A stretch of 64,000 nucleotides of DNA, from NCBI GenBank assembly GCA_035297145.1, contig DATGZN010000036.1, forward strand, positions 124,001 through 188,000, in the 5' to 3' direction. Source of the stretch: QHXW01 sp035297145 (GTDB lineage: Bacteria; Acidobacteriota; Terriglobia; Bryobacterales; Bryobacteraceae). Below, in pieces: positions 58,278 through 64,000 of this stretch. A model generated the notes under the pieces. The model searched no databases. It saw only the letters and a program-made list of their open reading frames with translations, and was not told where the DNA came from. Each line of letters begins with the position of its first letter. Positions within the stretch are counted from its first letter, which is position 1. The translations under genes were made by a program, and so were the position numbers.

Positions 58278-59219
58278 GTGAACCGTCAACTCTCGCAACA
58301 GGAAATCGACGCGGTCTTTGAAAACCTCGAAGATCGCAAGGCGGGCCCCACGCCGGCGAAGCAAGGAATCCGCTTCGATTTCCGGCGCCTCGACCGCATT
58401 GCCAAGTCCCAACTTCGCGCCATTCACCTGCTGCACGATAATTTCGTGCGCAATCTCGGGTCCAGCCTGTCAGCCTACCTGCGCTCTTACCTGACCGTCA
58501 ACCTGGTGAGCGTCGAGCAGCTTTCGTACGGAGAATTTCTGGAAGGCCTGCCCTCACCCACGTGCATCACGTCGCTGAGTCTGAAGCCGTACGAAGGCAA
58601 TGCCGTACTAGAATTAAATCCCTCCATTATTTTTCCCGTCCTCGAGATGCTGTTGGGGGGCAACGGTAAGAATCCAGCCGTGGTACAGCGCGAAATCACC
58701 GAGATCGAGCAGAGCCTGCTCGACGCTCTGTTCCGGATCATCCTGCACGATCTCACCGAGGCCTGGAAGGGCGTCACCAGCATCGACTTCAAGATCGAGA
58801 GCATGGAGAAGGAGCCCCAGCTTCTGCAGGTGCTCGCGCCCAATGAAGCCGTGGTCGCCGTGGGCATCGAGGTCCGCACCGGCGATTCCACCGGCATGAT
58901 GAACATGGCCATGCCCGCTATCATCATCAAGATGATGCGCCAGAAATTCGAGCAGCAATGGTCCGTGCGCAAGGCTGAATCCAGTGAAGCCGAGCAGGAG
59001 CGCATGTTGCGGTTCCTGTGCGACGCCGTGGTGGAATTCGACAGCCGGCTCGAGGGCGCCCGCTTCAGCGTGGAAGACTTTCTGGGCCTCGAAGAGGGAG
59101 ATCTCGTGATGTTTGACCACCCTCTGCACCGGTCGTTGGACGGAATCGTCAACGGCAAACTGAAATTCAAGGGTCAGCTGGTGCGCGTTGGGAACAACAA
59201 AGCGCTCCGCATCGAGTAG
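58278..59219 (+). CDS. fliM: Flagellar motor switch protein FliM
   Basis: The protein is 313 residues from the GTG at 58278. It starts MNRQLSQQEIDAVFENLEDR, including the CheY-P-binding LSQxEID motif. The middle domain is CheC-like (FDFRRLDRIAKSQLRAIHLL, then EFLEGLPSPTCITSLSLKPY), and the C-terminal SpoA domain has GARFSVEDFLGLEEGDLVMF near 265-290. It is the main C-ring subunit and receives the chemotaxis signal. A ten-codon ATG frame (58249-58281) that carries AGGAGG ends in the TGA overlapping this GTG, so translation may be coupled to it. Confidence 0.95.
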   Translation: MNRQLSQQEIDAVFENLEDRKAGPTPAKQGIRFDFRRLDRIAKSQLRAIHLLHDNFVRNLGSSLSAYLRSYLTVNLVSVEQLSYGEFLEGLPSPTCITSLSLKPYEGNAVLELNPSIIFPVLEMLLGGNGKNPAVVQREITEIEQSLLDALFRIILHDLTEAWKGVTSIDFKIESMEKEPQLLQVLAPNEAVVAVGIEVRTGDSTGMMNMAMPAIIIKMMRQKFEQQWSVRKAESSEAEQERMLRFLCDAVVEFDSRLEGARFSVEDFLGLEEGDLVMFDHPLHRSLDGIVNGKLKFKGQLVRVGNNKALRIE

Positions 59220-59252
59220 CCCGCCCTTTCGAAAACCCGCTACATTGAAGTC

Positions 59253-60026
59253 TTGCCCACTCTGCTTTCATCCGGAGCCATGGGGGTCGCGCTACTTGCG
59301 ACCGCGGCCGCCCTATTGGGCGCGGTCCTCGGCGTCGCCCTCGAAGGCACCGGCCGCTCCACGCGCGTGATCGTGCCCTTCGCCGGGGGTGTGCTCATGG
59401 GCATCTCGCTTTTCGGCGTGCTGCCGGAAGTGGTGGCCGCTACGGGCTGGGCAGCGGGACCGCTGTTGTTCGCCGCCGGGTACGGGATGCTGCGCGTGAC
59501 CAACCGCTACCTGTTTCCCGTGTGCCCGTCCTGCGCTGGCGATCATGACCACGCAAGCTGCGCCACTGCCCTGCACGGCTTCGCCACACCCATGGTGCTG
59601 GCCGCCGCCATTCACAGCACGCTCGACGGCTGGAGCATTGTGACCGCCCAGTGGGCCTCACTGCCGGGTGTGCGCCTGGCGCTGCCCGTCGCCTTCGTAC
59701 TGCACAAAATTCCCGAGGGCATCGCACTGGGCACGCTTCTGCGCGCAGCTGTCCGGTCGCGGTGGTCGGCTCTCGCGTGGTGCCTGTTGTCGGAAGGAGT
59801 GACGCTCGTGGGCGGGGCCGCGGCTCTCGGACTTGCCCCCATTCTAGGGGAGGGCTGGACCGCTTACCCGCTCGCCATTGCCGGCGGCACCTTCTTCTAT
59901 CTCGGATTTCACGCTGTGCATGGCGAATGGAAACGGCGTGGCGCGATTCCGGCGTTCGTTCCTGCCCTCACCGGCGCCGCCGGCGCGGCCGCTTTGCAGT
60001 GCGGAGCCGCGATCTTTCTTCGCTGA
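59253..60026 (+). CDS. ZIP-family metal transporter
   Basis: The protein is 257 residues from the TTG at 59253 (an ATG at 59280 is possible). Eight or so helices. ZIP metal-binding helix motifs are AAAIHSTLDGWSIVTAQW (HSxxDG, helix 4) and AFVLHKIPEGIALGTLLRA (HKxPEG, helix 5), which carry the conserved His, Asp and Glu for zinc or similar divalent ions. A Cys/His-rich loop (CPSCAGDHDHASCATALHG, about residues 90-108) could buffer metal. It follows fliM by 33 nt but has no flagellar role. Confidence 0.88.
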   Translation: MPTLLSSGAMGVALLATAAALLGAVLGVALEGTGRSTRVIVPFAGGVLMGISLFGVLPEVVAATGWAAGPLLFAAGYGMLRVTNRYLFPVCPSCAGDHDHASCATALHGFATPMVLAAAIHSTLDGWSIVTAQWASLPGVRLALPVAFVLHKIPEGIALGTLLRAAVRSRWSALAWCLLSEGVTLVGGAAALGLAPILGEGWTAYPLAIAGGTFFYLGFHAVHGEWKRRGAIPAFVPALTGAAGAAALQCGAAIFLR

Positions 60027-60156
60027 CGCCGCCTGCCGGTCACAGCCTGGTGAAGAATTTTTAGCAACTGTTCCCCAATACTTGGGCAACTTCGGCCTGC
60101 TGGGACTTCCCGCCGCCTCACTAGCATGGGATCAGCAACGCCTTCCGGCCTCTCCC

Positions 60157-60474
60157 ATGCCTGCCCCCTTCGAAATCCAGGACCTTGACATAGATCCTCA
60201 AAACTGGACGCCCATCGTGGCGCCGTTCGGCTGCAACAATGTCGCCGTGCGCAACACCCTCGCGGTGGATATCAATATCCGCACCGATCTTTCGCGTCCC
60301 GATCAAGACATCATCTCCACTTCCGTGCAGGAGGCCATTGTCGCCCCGCTCTCCGGCGCCCCATTTTGGCGCGACGCCACTCCCAACCCCTACCGTTTCA
60401 TGCCGGGCAGCACAATCGCTTACCTGCAAAGCACCTCTGGAACGGGAACCGTGAAAGTGCGTTTCGTGAGGTAA
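60157..60474 (+). CDS. Hypothetical protein, phage-accessory-like (cassette gene 1)
   Basis: The protein is 105 residues from the ATG at 60157; the frame is open further upstream but reads through the ZIP gene. It has a beta-rich look: WTPIVAPFGCNNVAVRNTLA, then VDINIRTDLSRPDQDI, and a late SGTGTVKVRFVR. The pattern of a variable protein ending in ...TVKVRF is similar to small virion-accessory proteins I recall from phage and metagenome sequences, but I cannot name a family. First gene of a tight five-gene plus-strand cassette ending at 62708. Confidence 0.55.
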   Translation: MPAPFEIQDLDIDPQNWTPIVAPFGCNNVAVRNTLAVDINIRTDLSRPDQDIISTSVQEAIVAPLSGAPFWRDATPNPYRFMPGSTIAYLQSTSGTGTVKVRFVR

Positions 60475-60475
60475 C

Positions 60476-60871
60476 ATGCGTGTGCTGATTGCAGGCGACG
60501 GCCCGACCGCCAAGGCGCTGCGCGGCCAGCTCGCGCGGCATGATTTTCATCTCACCAGCCACCATCCTCATTTGACCATCCGGATCGAGGAACCGCCTGA
60601 CGCGATCAGGCCGCTGCTCGATGGCGTCGGCGGCGAACTGGAGCGGGCCCTCTTGCGGCATCTGCGCCGGCAGACCAGCACACCCATCGAAATTCATACC
60701 GCCGGTGACGTTCAGAGCAGCGAGGAAGTACGCATCGTCGTGCCGCCTATGGAAGAGGAGCGGCGCGCAGTGGAAGTTGCGGCGTTCCGGGCGCTGCTGG
60801 AACTGTCCGGGCAGAGCCAGATGGTTCGGAAGCCGTGGTGGAAGTTTCTGCTTTCGAGGAAAACAAAATGA
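60476..60871 (+). CDS. Hypothetical protein (cassette gene 2)
   Basis: This 131-residue soluble protein has a Rossmann-like opening (MRVLIAGDGPTAKALRGQLA) and a His-rich early segment (RHDFHLTSHHPHL). A basic C-terminus (MVRKPWWKFLLSRKTK) ends it. GAGG precedes the ATG. Its stop overlaps the next start (ATGA), so expression is coupled to gene 3. No family recognised. Confidence 0.6.
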   Translation: MRVLIAGDGPTAKALRGQLARHDFHLTSHHPHLTIRIEEPPDAIRPLLDGVGGELERALLRHLRRQTSTPIEIHTAGDVQSSEEVRIVVPPMEEERRAVEVAAFRALLELSGQSQMVRKPWWKFLLSRKTK

Positions 60872-61545
60872 AGAAGCGTTCGACTTGGTTCTACATGCTG
60901 GCCTCGTTGTTTCTGTTGCTGGTGGCGGCGGGGATCTTCGGGCCCGTTTATGCTCAGTTGCAACAATCCGGCGGTCCGGGCAGCGCCGTGACGGCGACCC
61001 AATCTGGCACCTGGAATATCAACAACATCGCAGGAACCGTATCTCTCCCCACTGGGGCGGCGACCGCGGCCAAGCAGCCGGCTTTAGGAACGGCCGGGAC
61101 GCCATCGGCGGACGTCATCACCGTGCAGGGAGCGGCGTCCATGACCCCGCTCACCATCTCCGGGTCGATTTCGAACGCTGGATTCAACGTCACCGGCTCG
61201 CTTCCCACTGGTGCGAATGTCATCGGGCAGGTGCAAACGGTGCCCAAGACGGCGTGCGGCACGACGGCGTTCACGCCGGCCTGGCAGTCGGTGCCGACGA
61301 GCACGGCTTCTTTGACTTCGACCACGTCCTGCGTCATCGCCGTGATCGTCACGAATACGAACGGCGCCGCGCAGACGGTTACGATCACGGACGGGCAGGG
61401 AACTCCGGTCACAGTGGTCAGCGCCTTCTCGATTCCCGCGAGTTCGCAAGTGACGTTTCCTTTGTACGGCTCGCAGATGACCAGCGGGATCAAGTGGTCG
61501 GCGGGCGGCACGGGCATGACCGGCACGGTCGTGGCGTACCAGTAA
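60868..61545 (+). CDS. Exported low-complexity protein (cassette gene 3)
   Basis: The protein is 225 residues from the ATG at 60868, which overlaps the previous stop. It has an N-terminal signal anchor or signal peptide (STWFYMLASLFLLLVAAGIF). The rest is rich in Thr, Ala, Gly, Ser and Val with short repeats such as TATQSGTWNINNIAGTVSLP followed by TGAATAAKQPALGTAG. Comparable Gly/Thr/Ala strings with TxSGTW units occur in phage tail-associated proteins. It ends with a beta-sandwich-like SQVTFPLYGSQMTSGIKWSA. Function unknown. Confidence 0.6.
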   Translation: MKKRSTWFYMLASLFLLLVAAGIFGPVYAQLQQSGGPGSAVTATQSGTWNINNIAGTVSLPTGAATAAKQPALGTAGTPSADVITVQGAASMTPLTISGSISNAGFNVTGSLPTGANVIGQVQTVPKTACGTTAFTPAWQSVPTSTASLTSTTSCVIAVIVTNTNGAAQTVTITDGQGTPVTVVSAFSIPASSQVTFPLYGSQMTSGIKWSAGGTGMTGTVVAYQ

Positions 61546-61548
61546 GCC

Positions 61549-62379
61549 GTGGGAAAAAGTCTCGCGCTTACGTGCGCGCTGGCGTGCGCGCCTGTGGCGC
61601 TGGCGCAACTCAACGTATCCGGGAACGCTCCGGTAGCGACTCCGGACGCGGCTCCAGCGTCGCAAAGTATTACAGCGCTCAACGGGACGGCGCAAGTGGC
61701 GCTGACCGGGCAGCGCGGGGCTGGTGTCACCCTTTCGGGAACCTGGACTGCGACGGTCGTGCCGGAACTGTCGTTCGACGGTGGCACGACGTGGGTGGCC
61801 ACCTTTTTCGAAATTCCCAACACGGCGCAATATGTGACCAGCGTGGCGGCAAACGGCCCCTACGTGATGGTGTGCGCGGCGGGAGCGTCGCACGCGCGCG
61901 TACGCGCCAGCGCATTCACCAGCGGAACAATTGCGGCACTGCTGCGCGGAAGCCAGGTGAACAGTTTGCCCACGCTGTACGCCGGTCCGGCGGGCAGCGC
62001 TGCTCCGACGGTGAGCGCGCTGGTGGGCGGATCGGACGGGGCGAACCTGCGCGCGCTGTCCACCGATACTTCGGGCCGGCCCGTGCTTGCAGGCTCCTCC
62101 GGCAGCAACATTACCTCTGCGGCGACCACGACGGTGAAAGGAACGCCAGGTATTCTGCGGCGCATCGTGGTGGGCACCGGCGTGGTGAGCGCGACGGTGA
62201 AGCTGTATAACGTAGCGGCGGCCTCGTGCAGCGGAACGCCGGGGTCCGGCGCGGCGGGCGTGATCACGCTGCCTTCCACTTTGGCGAACCCCTTCAGCCT
62301 GGAATTCAATCAGACGTTCAGCGCCGGCATTTGTGTCGTGACCTCGGGTGCGACCAATATCACGGTGATCTTCGACTAG
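61549..62379 (+). CDS. Exported low-complexity beta-rich protein (cassette gene 4)
   Basis: The protein is 276 residues from the GTG at 61549, 3 nt after the previous stop. Signal peptide-like start (MGKSLALTCALACAPVALAQ). A first beta-sandwich-like part (about 45-110) has VTLSGTWTATVVPELSFDGG. A second (about 170-275) has LRRIVVGTGVVSATVKLYNV and GICVVTSGATNITVIFD, a form common in phage-accessory and metagenome-encoded surface proteins. A few cysteines could form disulfides. Function unknown. Confidence 0.6.
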   Translation: MGKSLALTCALACAPVALAQLNVSGNAPVATPDAAPASQSITALNGTAQVALTGQRGAGVTLSGTWTATVVPELSFDGGTTWVATFFEIPNTAQYVTSVAANGPYVMVCAAGASHARVRASAFTSGTIAALLRGSQVNSLPTLYAGPAGSAAPTVSALVGGSDGANLRALSTDTSGRPVLAGSSGSNITSAATTTVKGTPGILRRIVVGTGVVSATVKLYNVAAASCSGTPGSGAAGVITLPSTLANPFSLEFNQTFSAGICVVTSGATNITVIFD

Positions 62380-62381
62380 CC

Positions 62382-62708
62382 ATGCAGCCGACTTTTCTGG
62401 GCAAAGTCACGGTGGCTTCCGCGGGCACGCCAGTGCCACTCTCGACAGACCTAACAGTGCGCGCCTGCGCCATCCTGGTGGCCACGATTCCGGGATTGAC
62501 CGGCAACGTTTTCCTTGGCGGCGCGGGCCTGAATCAGACCACGCTGCACGGTGTGATGGTCCAATTCAACGCACCTGCGGCGCAGGGTCCGGCTGACCAA
62601 TTCCTGCTGGCATCGGAAGACGCCACTAACTCGCTGCGCGTAGCGGACTATTTCCTCGACGCCTCGGTGAGCGGCGAAGGCGCGCTGGTCACGTACTTCC
62701 AGACCTAG
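62382..62708 (+). CDS. Hypothetical protein, phage virion-accessory-like (cassette gene 5)
   Basis: The protein is 108 residues from the ATG at 62382, two bases after the previous stop; the upstream frame extension runs through gene 4. The pattern MQPTFLGKVTVASAGTPVPL, CAILVATIPGLTGNVFLGGA followed by GLNQTTLHGVM is close in style to small phage proteins that begin with a GKxxVxxAGTPV motif. A short beta-rich fold is likely. Ends the cassette 69 bp before the second PadR gene. Confidence 0.6.
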   Translation: MQPTFLGKVTVASAGTPVPLSTDLTVRACAILVATIPGLTGNVFLGGAGLNQTTLHGVMVQFNAPAAQGPADQFLLASEDATNSLRVADYFLDASVSGEGALVTYFQT

Positions 62709-62732
62709 TACCCACCCTCATTACAATTCCTA

Positions 62733-62761
62733 TTGACAGCGGCGTGAGGCCGGCCTACACT
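62733..62761 (+). promoter_or_regulatory. Sigma-70 promoter of the second padR-ADOP operon
   Basis: TTGACA at 62733-62738 and TACACT at 62756-62761 with a 17-bp spacer. The expected start lies only about 10 nt before the ATG at 62778, with no Shine-Dalgarno, mirroring the promoter at 1703-1731. Confidence 0.75.
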
Positions 62762-62762
62762 G

Positions 62763-62783
62763 TCCCATAGATAAACTATGGGA
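62763..62783. promoter_or_regulatory. Putative PadR operator overlapping the second padR start codon
   Basis: TCCCATAG-ATAAA-CTATGGGA is a perfect 8-bp inverted repeat with a 5-bp spacer, with the ATG of the PadR gene inside the right arm. It has the same spacer length and position as the dyad at 1733-1749. Bound repressor would block transcription at or just past the start. Confidence 0.55.
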
Positions 62784-63119
62784 ACACGCGACAACCGTCG
62801 AACCGAAATTCCGCCGGGTACGCTGGACATGCTGATCCTCAAATCGCTGGCGCGAGGGCCGATGCACGGCTACGGGATCGCTGAACACATCCATCAGATG
62901 TCCGAGGACGTGCTGGAGGTGGAAGAAGGCTCGCTCTATCCGGCGCTGCAACGATTGTTAATTCAGGGATGGGTGTCGGCGGAGTGGGGGCAATCGGAAA
63001 ACAACCGGCGGGCGCGCTTTTATCGCATGACAGCGTCGGGCCGCAAACAACTGGAGCGCGAGCTTTCCGAGTTCCAGCGTGTGATGCGCGCGATCACGCG
63101 GGTGATCCAGACGGCGTAG
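62778..63119 (+). CDS. PadR-family transcriptional repressor, second copy (ADOP-linked)
   Basis: This 113-residue winged-helix regulator is highly similar to the one at 1746 (LDMLILKSLARGPMHGYGIA, EGSLYPALQRLLIQGWVSAE, ENNRRARFYRMTASG). Its ATG lies within the putative operator. A permease of the same type follows 9 nt downstream, after GGAG. Likely autorepressor and regulator of that permease. Confidence 0.92.
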   Translation: MGTRDNRRTEIPPGTLDMLILKSLARGPMHGYGIAEHIHQMSEDVLEVEEGSLYPALQRLLIQGWVSAEWGQSENNRRARFYRMTASGRKQLERELSEFQRVMRAITRVIQTA

Positions 63120-63128
63120 GAGAGCGAT

Positions 63129-64000
63129 ATGACGCGGCTGTGGCGCAAGCTGGTGTTTCTGATTCGCCGCGAAAGATTTAACCGCGATCTGGAAGACGAG
63201 ATGCGTTTTCATCTGGAGATGAAAGCGCGCGCGGGCGGCGGAACCACCGATGCGGGTTACGCGGCACAGCGGCAGTTCGGTAACGCCACGTTGTTGCGCG
63301 AACAGAGCCGCGAGATGTGGGGATGGGGCCCACTCGACCGCTTGGCGCAAGATCTGCGCTACGGCGTGCGCATGCTCGTGAACAATCCGAGTTTCACGCT
63401 GATTGCGGTGCTGACGCTGGCAGTGGGAATCGGTGTGAACACGGCGATCTTCACGGCTTTCAACGCCGTGGCGTTGCGGCCGTTGGATGTGCCGGAGCCG
63501 GAGCGGGTGGTGCAAGTAGATGTCGGCCCAGGCAATTCGCGCTTCGCCTACCCCGACTATATTTACTTGCGCGACAACAGCCGCGTGTTCTCTGGCTTGA
63601 CTGCCCTGAGCTCCTTCAATTTCTCCATGCGTGGCGTGCCTACCTTCAACTTGAAGAAGCGAGGTGGAATCGCCGGCGCCGTGGGCATGAGTCTTCCGGA
63701 ACCCATTTTAGGCAAGAATGCCGAGCAGGTATTCGGTTGGCTGGTGACGGGGAACTATTTTCGCGTTCTAGGTGTTGCCCCGGTCATGGGCCGGGACTTC
63801 ATTCTTGGTGAGGATGACAAGCCGGGCGCTCACCCGGTCCTGCTGCTCAGTGAAAACTTCTGGGAGCGGCGGTTCGATCGTGATCCCGACATGATCGGCA
63901 GAACGCTCATCATGAACGATGTGGCGTTCACCGTGATCGGGATTACGCCCCGCGATTTCGCGGGTACCGGGCCTATTGTTCCCTCTGTCTGGGCTCCGCT
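63129..64000 (+). CDS. ADOP-type ABC permease, second copy (3' partial)
   Basis: From the ATG at 63129, with GGAG 6 nt upstream, the frame is open to the end of the window (290 codons seen). It opens with RRERFNRDLEDEMRFHLEMK, the ADOP N-terminal segment, then AQDLRYGVRMLVNNPSFTLI and AVLTLAVGIGVNTAIFTAFN leading into the first membrane helix and the MacB-type periplasmic core (FGWLVTGNYFRVLGVAPVMG followed by RDFILGEDD). It resembles the protein at 2081 in layout but differs in sequence. Full family length is about 800-900 residues, so two thirds lie outside. Confidence 0.9.
   Translation, partial: MTRLWRKLVFLIRRERFNRDLEDEMRFHLEMKARAGGGTTDAGYAAQRQFGNATLLREQSREMWGWGPLDRLAQDLRYGVRMLVNNPSFTLIAVLTLAVGIGVNTAIFTAFNAVALRPLDVPEPERVVQVDVGPGNSRFAYPDYIYLRDNSRVFSGLTALSSFNFSMRGVPTFNLKKRGGIAGAVGMSLPEPILGKNAEQVFGWLVTGNYFRVLGVAPVMGRDFILGEDDKPGAHPVLLLSENFWERRFDRDPDMIGRTLIMNDVAFTVIGITPRDFAGTGPIVPSVWAP

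Noticed and set aside
1..64000. CRISPR arrays, insertion sequences, tRNA or rRNA genes
   Set aside because: No repeat-spacer pattern, transposase frame with terminal repeats, tRNA cloverleaf or rRNA stretch was seen.

Overview
The window is GC-rich, densely packed bacterial DNA. It most resembles an acidobacterium of the Solibacter/Bryobacter type. The clues are two PadR + ADOP-type (MacB/FtsX-like) permease modules, a paired PSD1-cytochrome (DUF1549/DUF1553) and Tat-exported DUF1501 protein, and a b558-type succinate dehydrogenase. The lineage is inferred from gene content; no rRNA or tRNA gene was seen.

Layout. 1-9506 (mostly +): the end of a ClC channel, a small sigma-54-like-driven hypothetical gene (-), the first PadR/ADOP module, and the PSD1/DUF1501 pair. 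9519-18129 (-): an acyltransferase-like membrane protein, a broken secreted-protein gene, and a run of sdhCAB, deoC, a sugar-isomerase-like gene and a DUF169 gene. 18229-20171 (+): gatB, with a -10 box so close that its mRNA is probably leaderless, then a peroxiredoxin (Bcp) gene interrupted by an in-frame TGA exactly at the peroxidatic cysteine. 20160-27937 (-): mutS2, nudix, SMP-30, BON, era, corC-like, ybeY and phoH, a housekeeping run with a visible promoter upstream of phoH.

28189-59219 is a nearly complete flagellar and chemotaxis locus in four blocks. Block 1 (-): a small unknown gene, then flgB, flgC, fliE, fliF, fliG, fliH, fliI, fliJ, cheY and two cheX paralogues. Block 2 (+): a lytic-transglycosylase-like gene with a substituted catalytic residue, flaG and fliS. 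Block 3 (-): flgF, flgG, flgA, flgH, flgI and flgJ (rod-binding domain only). Block 4 (+): fliK, flgD, flgE, fliN, fliO, fliP, fliQ, fliR, flhB, flhA, flhF, fliA, a fliY-like gene, a membrane/HTH-like gene, flgM, a flgN-like gene, flgK, flgL and fliM. Together these encode the export gate, ATPase, MS/C ring, rod, P and L rings, hook, hook junction, and the FliA/FlgM late-gene switch. Flagellin, fliD, motA/motB, fliL and flhG are not in the window. GCCGATA-type sigma-28 sites precede flaG, fliS and fliK, and a sigma-54-like site precedes flgF.

59253-64000 (+): a ZIP-family metal transporter, a five-gene cassette of low-complexity proteins resembling phage virion or tail-accessory proteins, and a second PadR/ADOP module that runs off the end. 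Both PadR genes share a TTGACA-N17-xAxACT promoter and a matching inverted repeat that overlaps their own start codon, which suggests autorepression.

The strongest non-routine observation is the probable selenoprotein at 19719-20171: Sec44 in a TPG-U-TT motif, with a hairpin whose loop begins 16-17 nt after the UGA. It would be mis-annotated as a truncated or missing gene.
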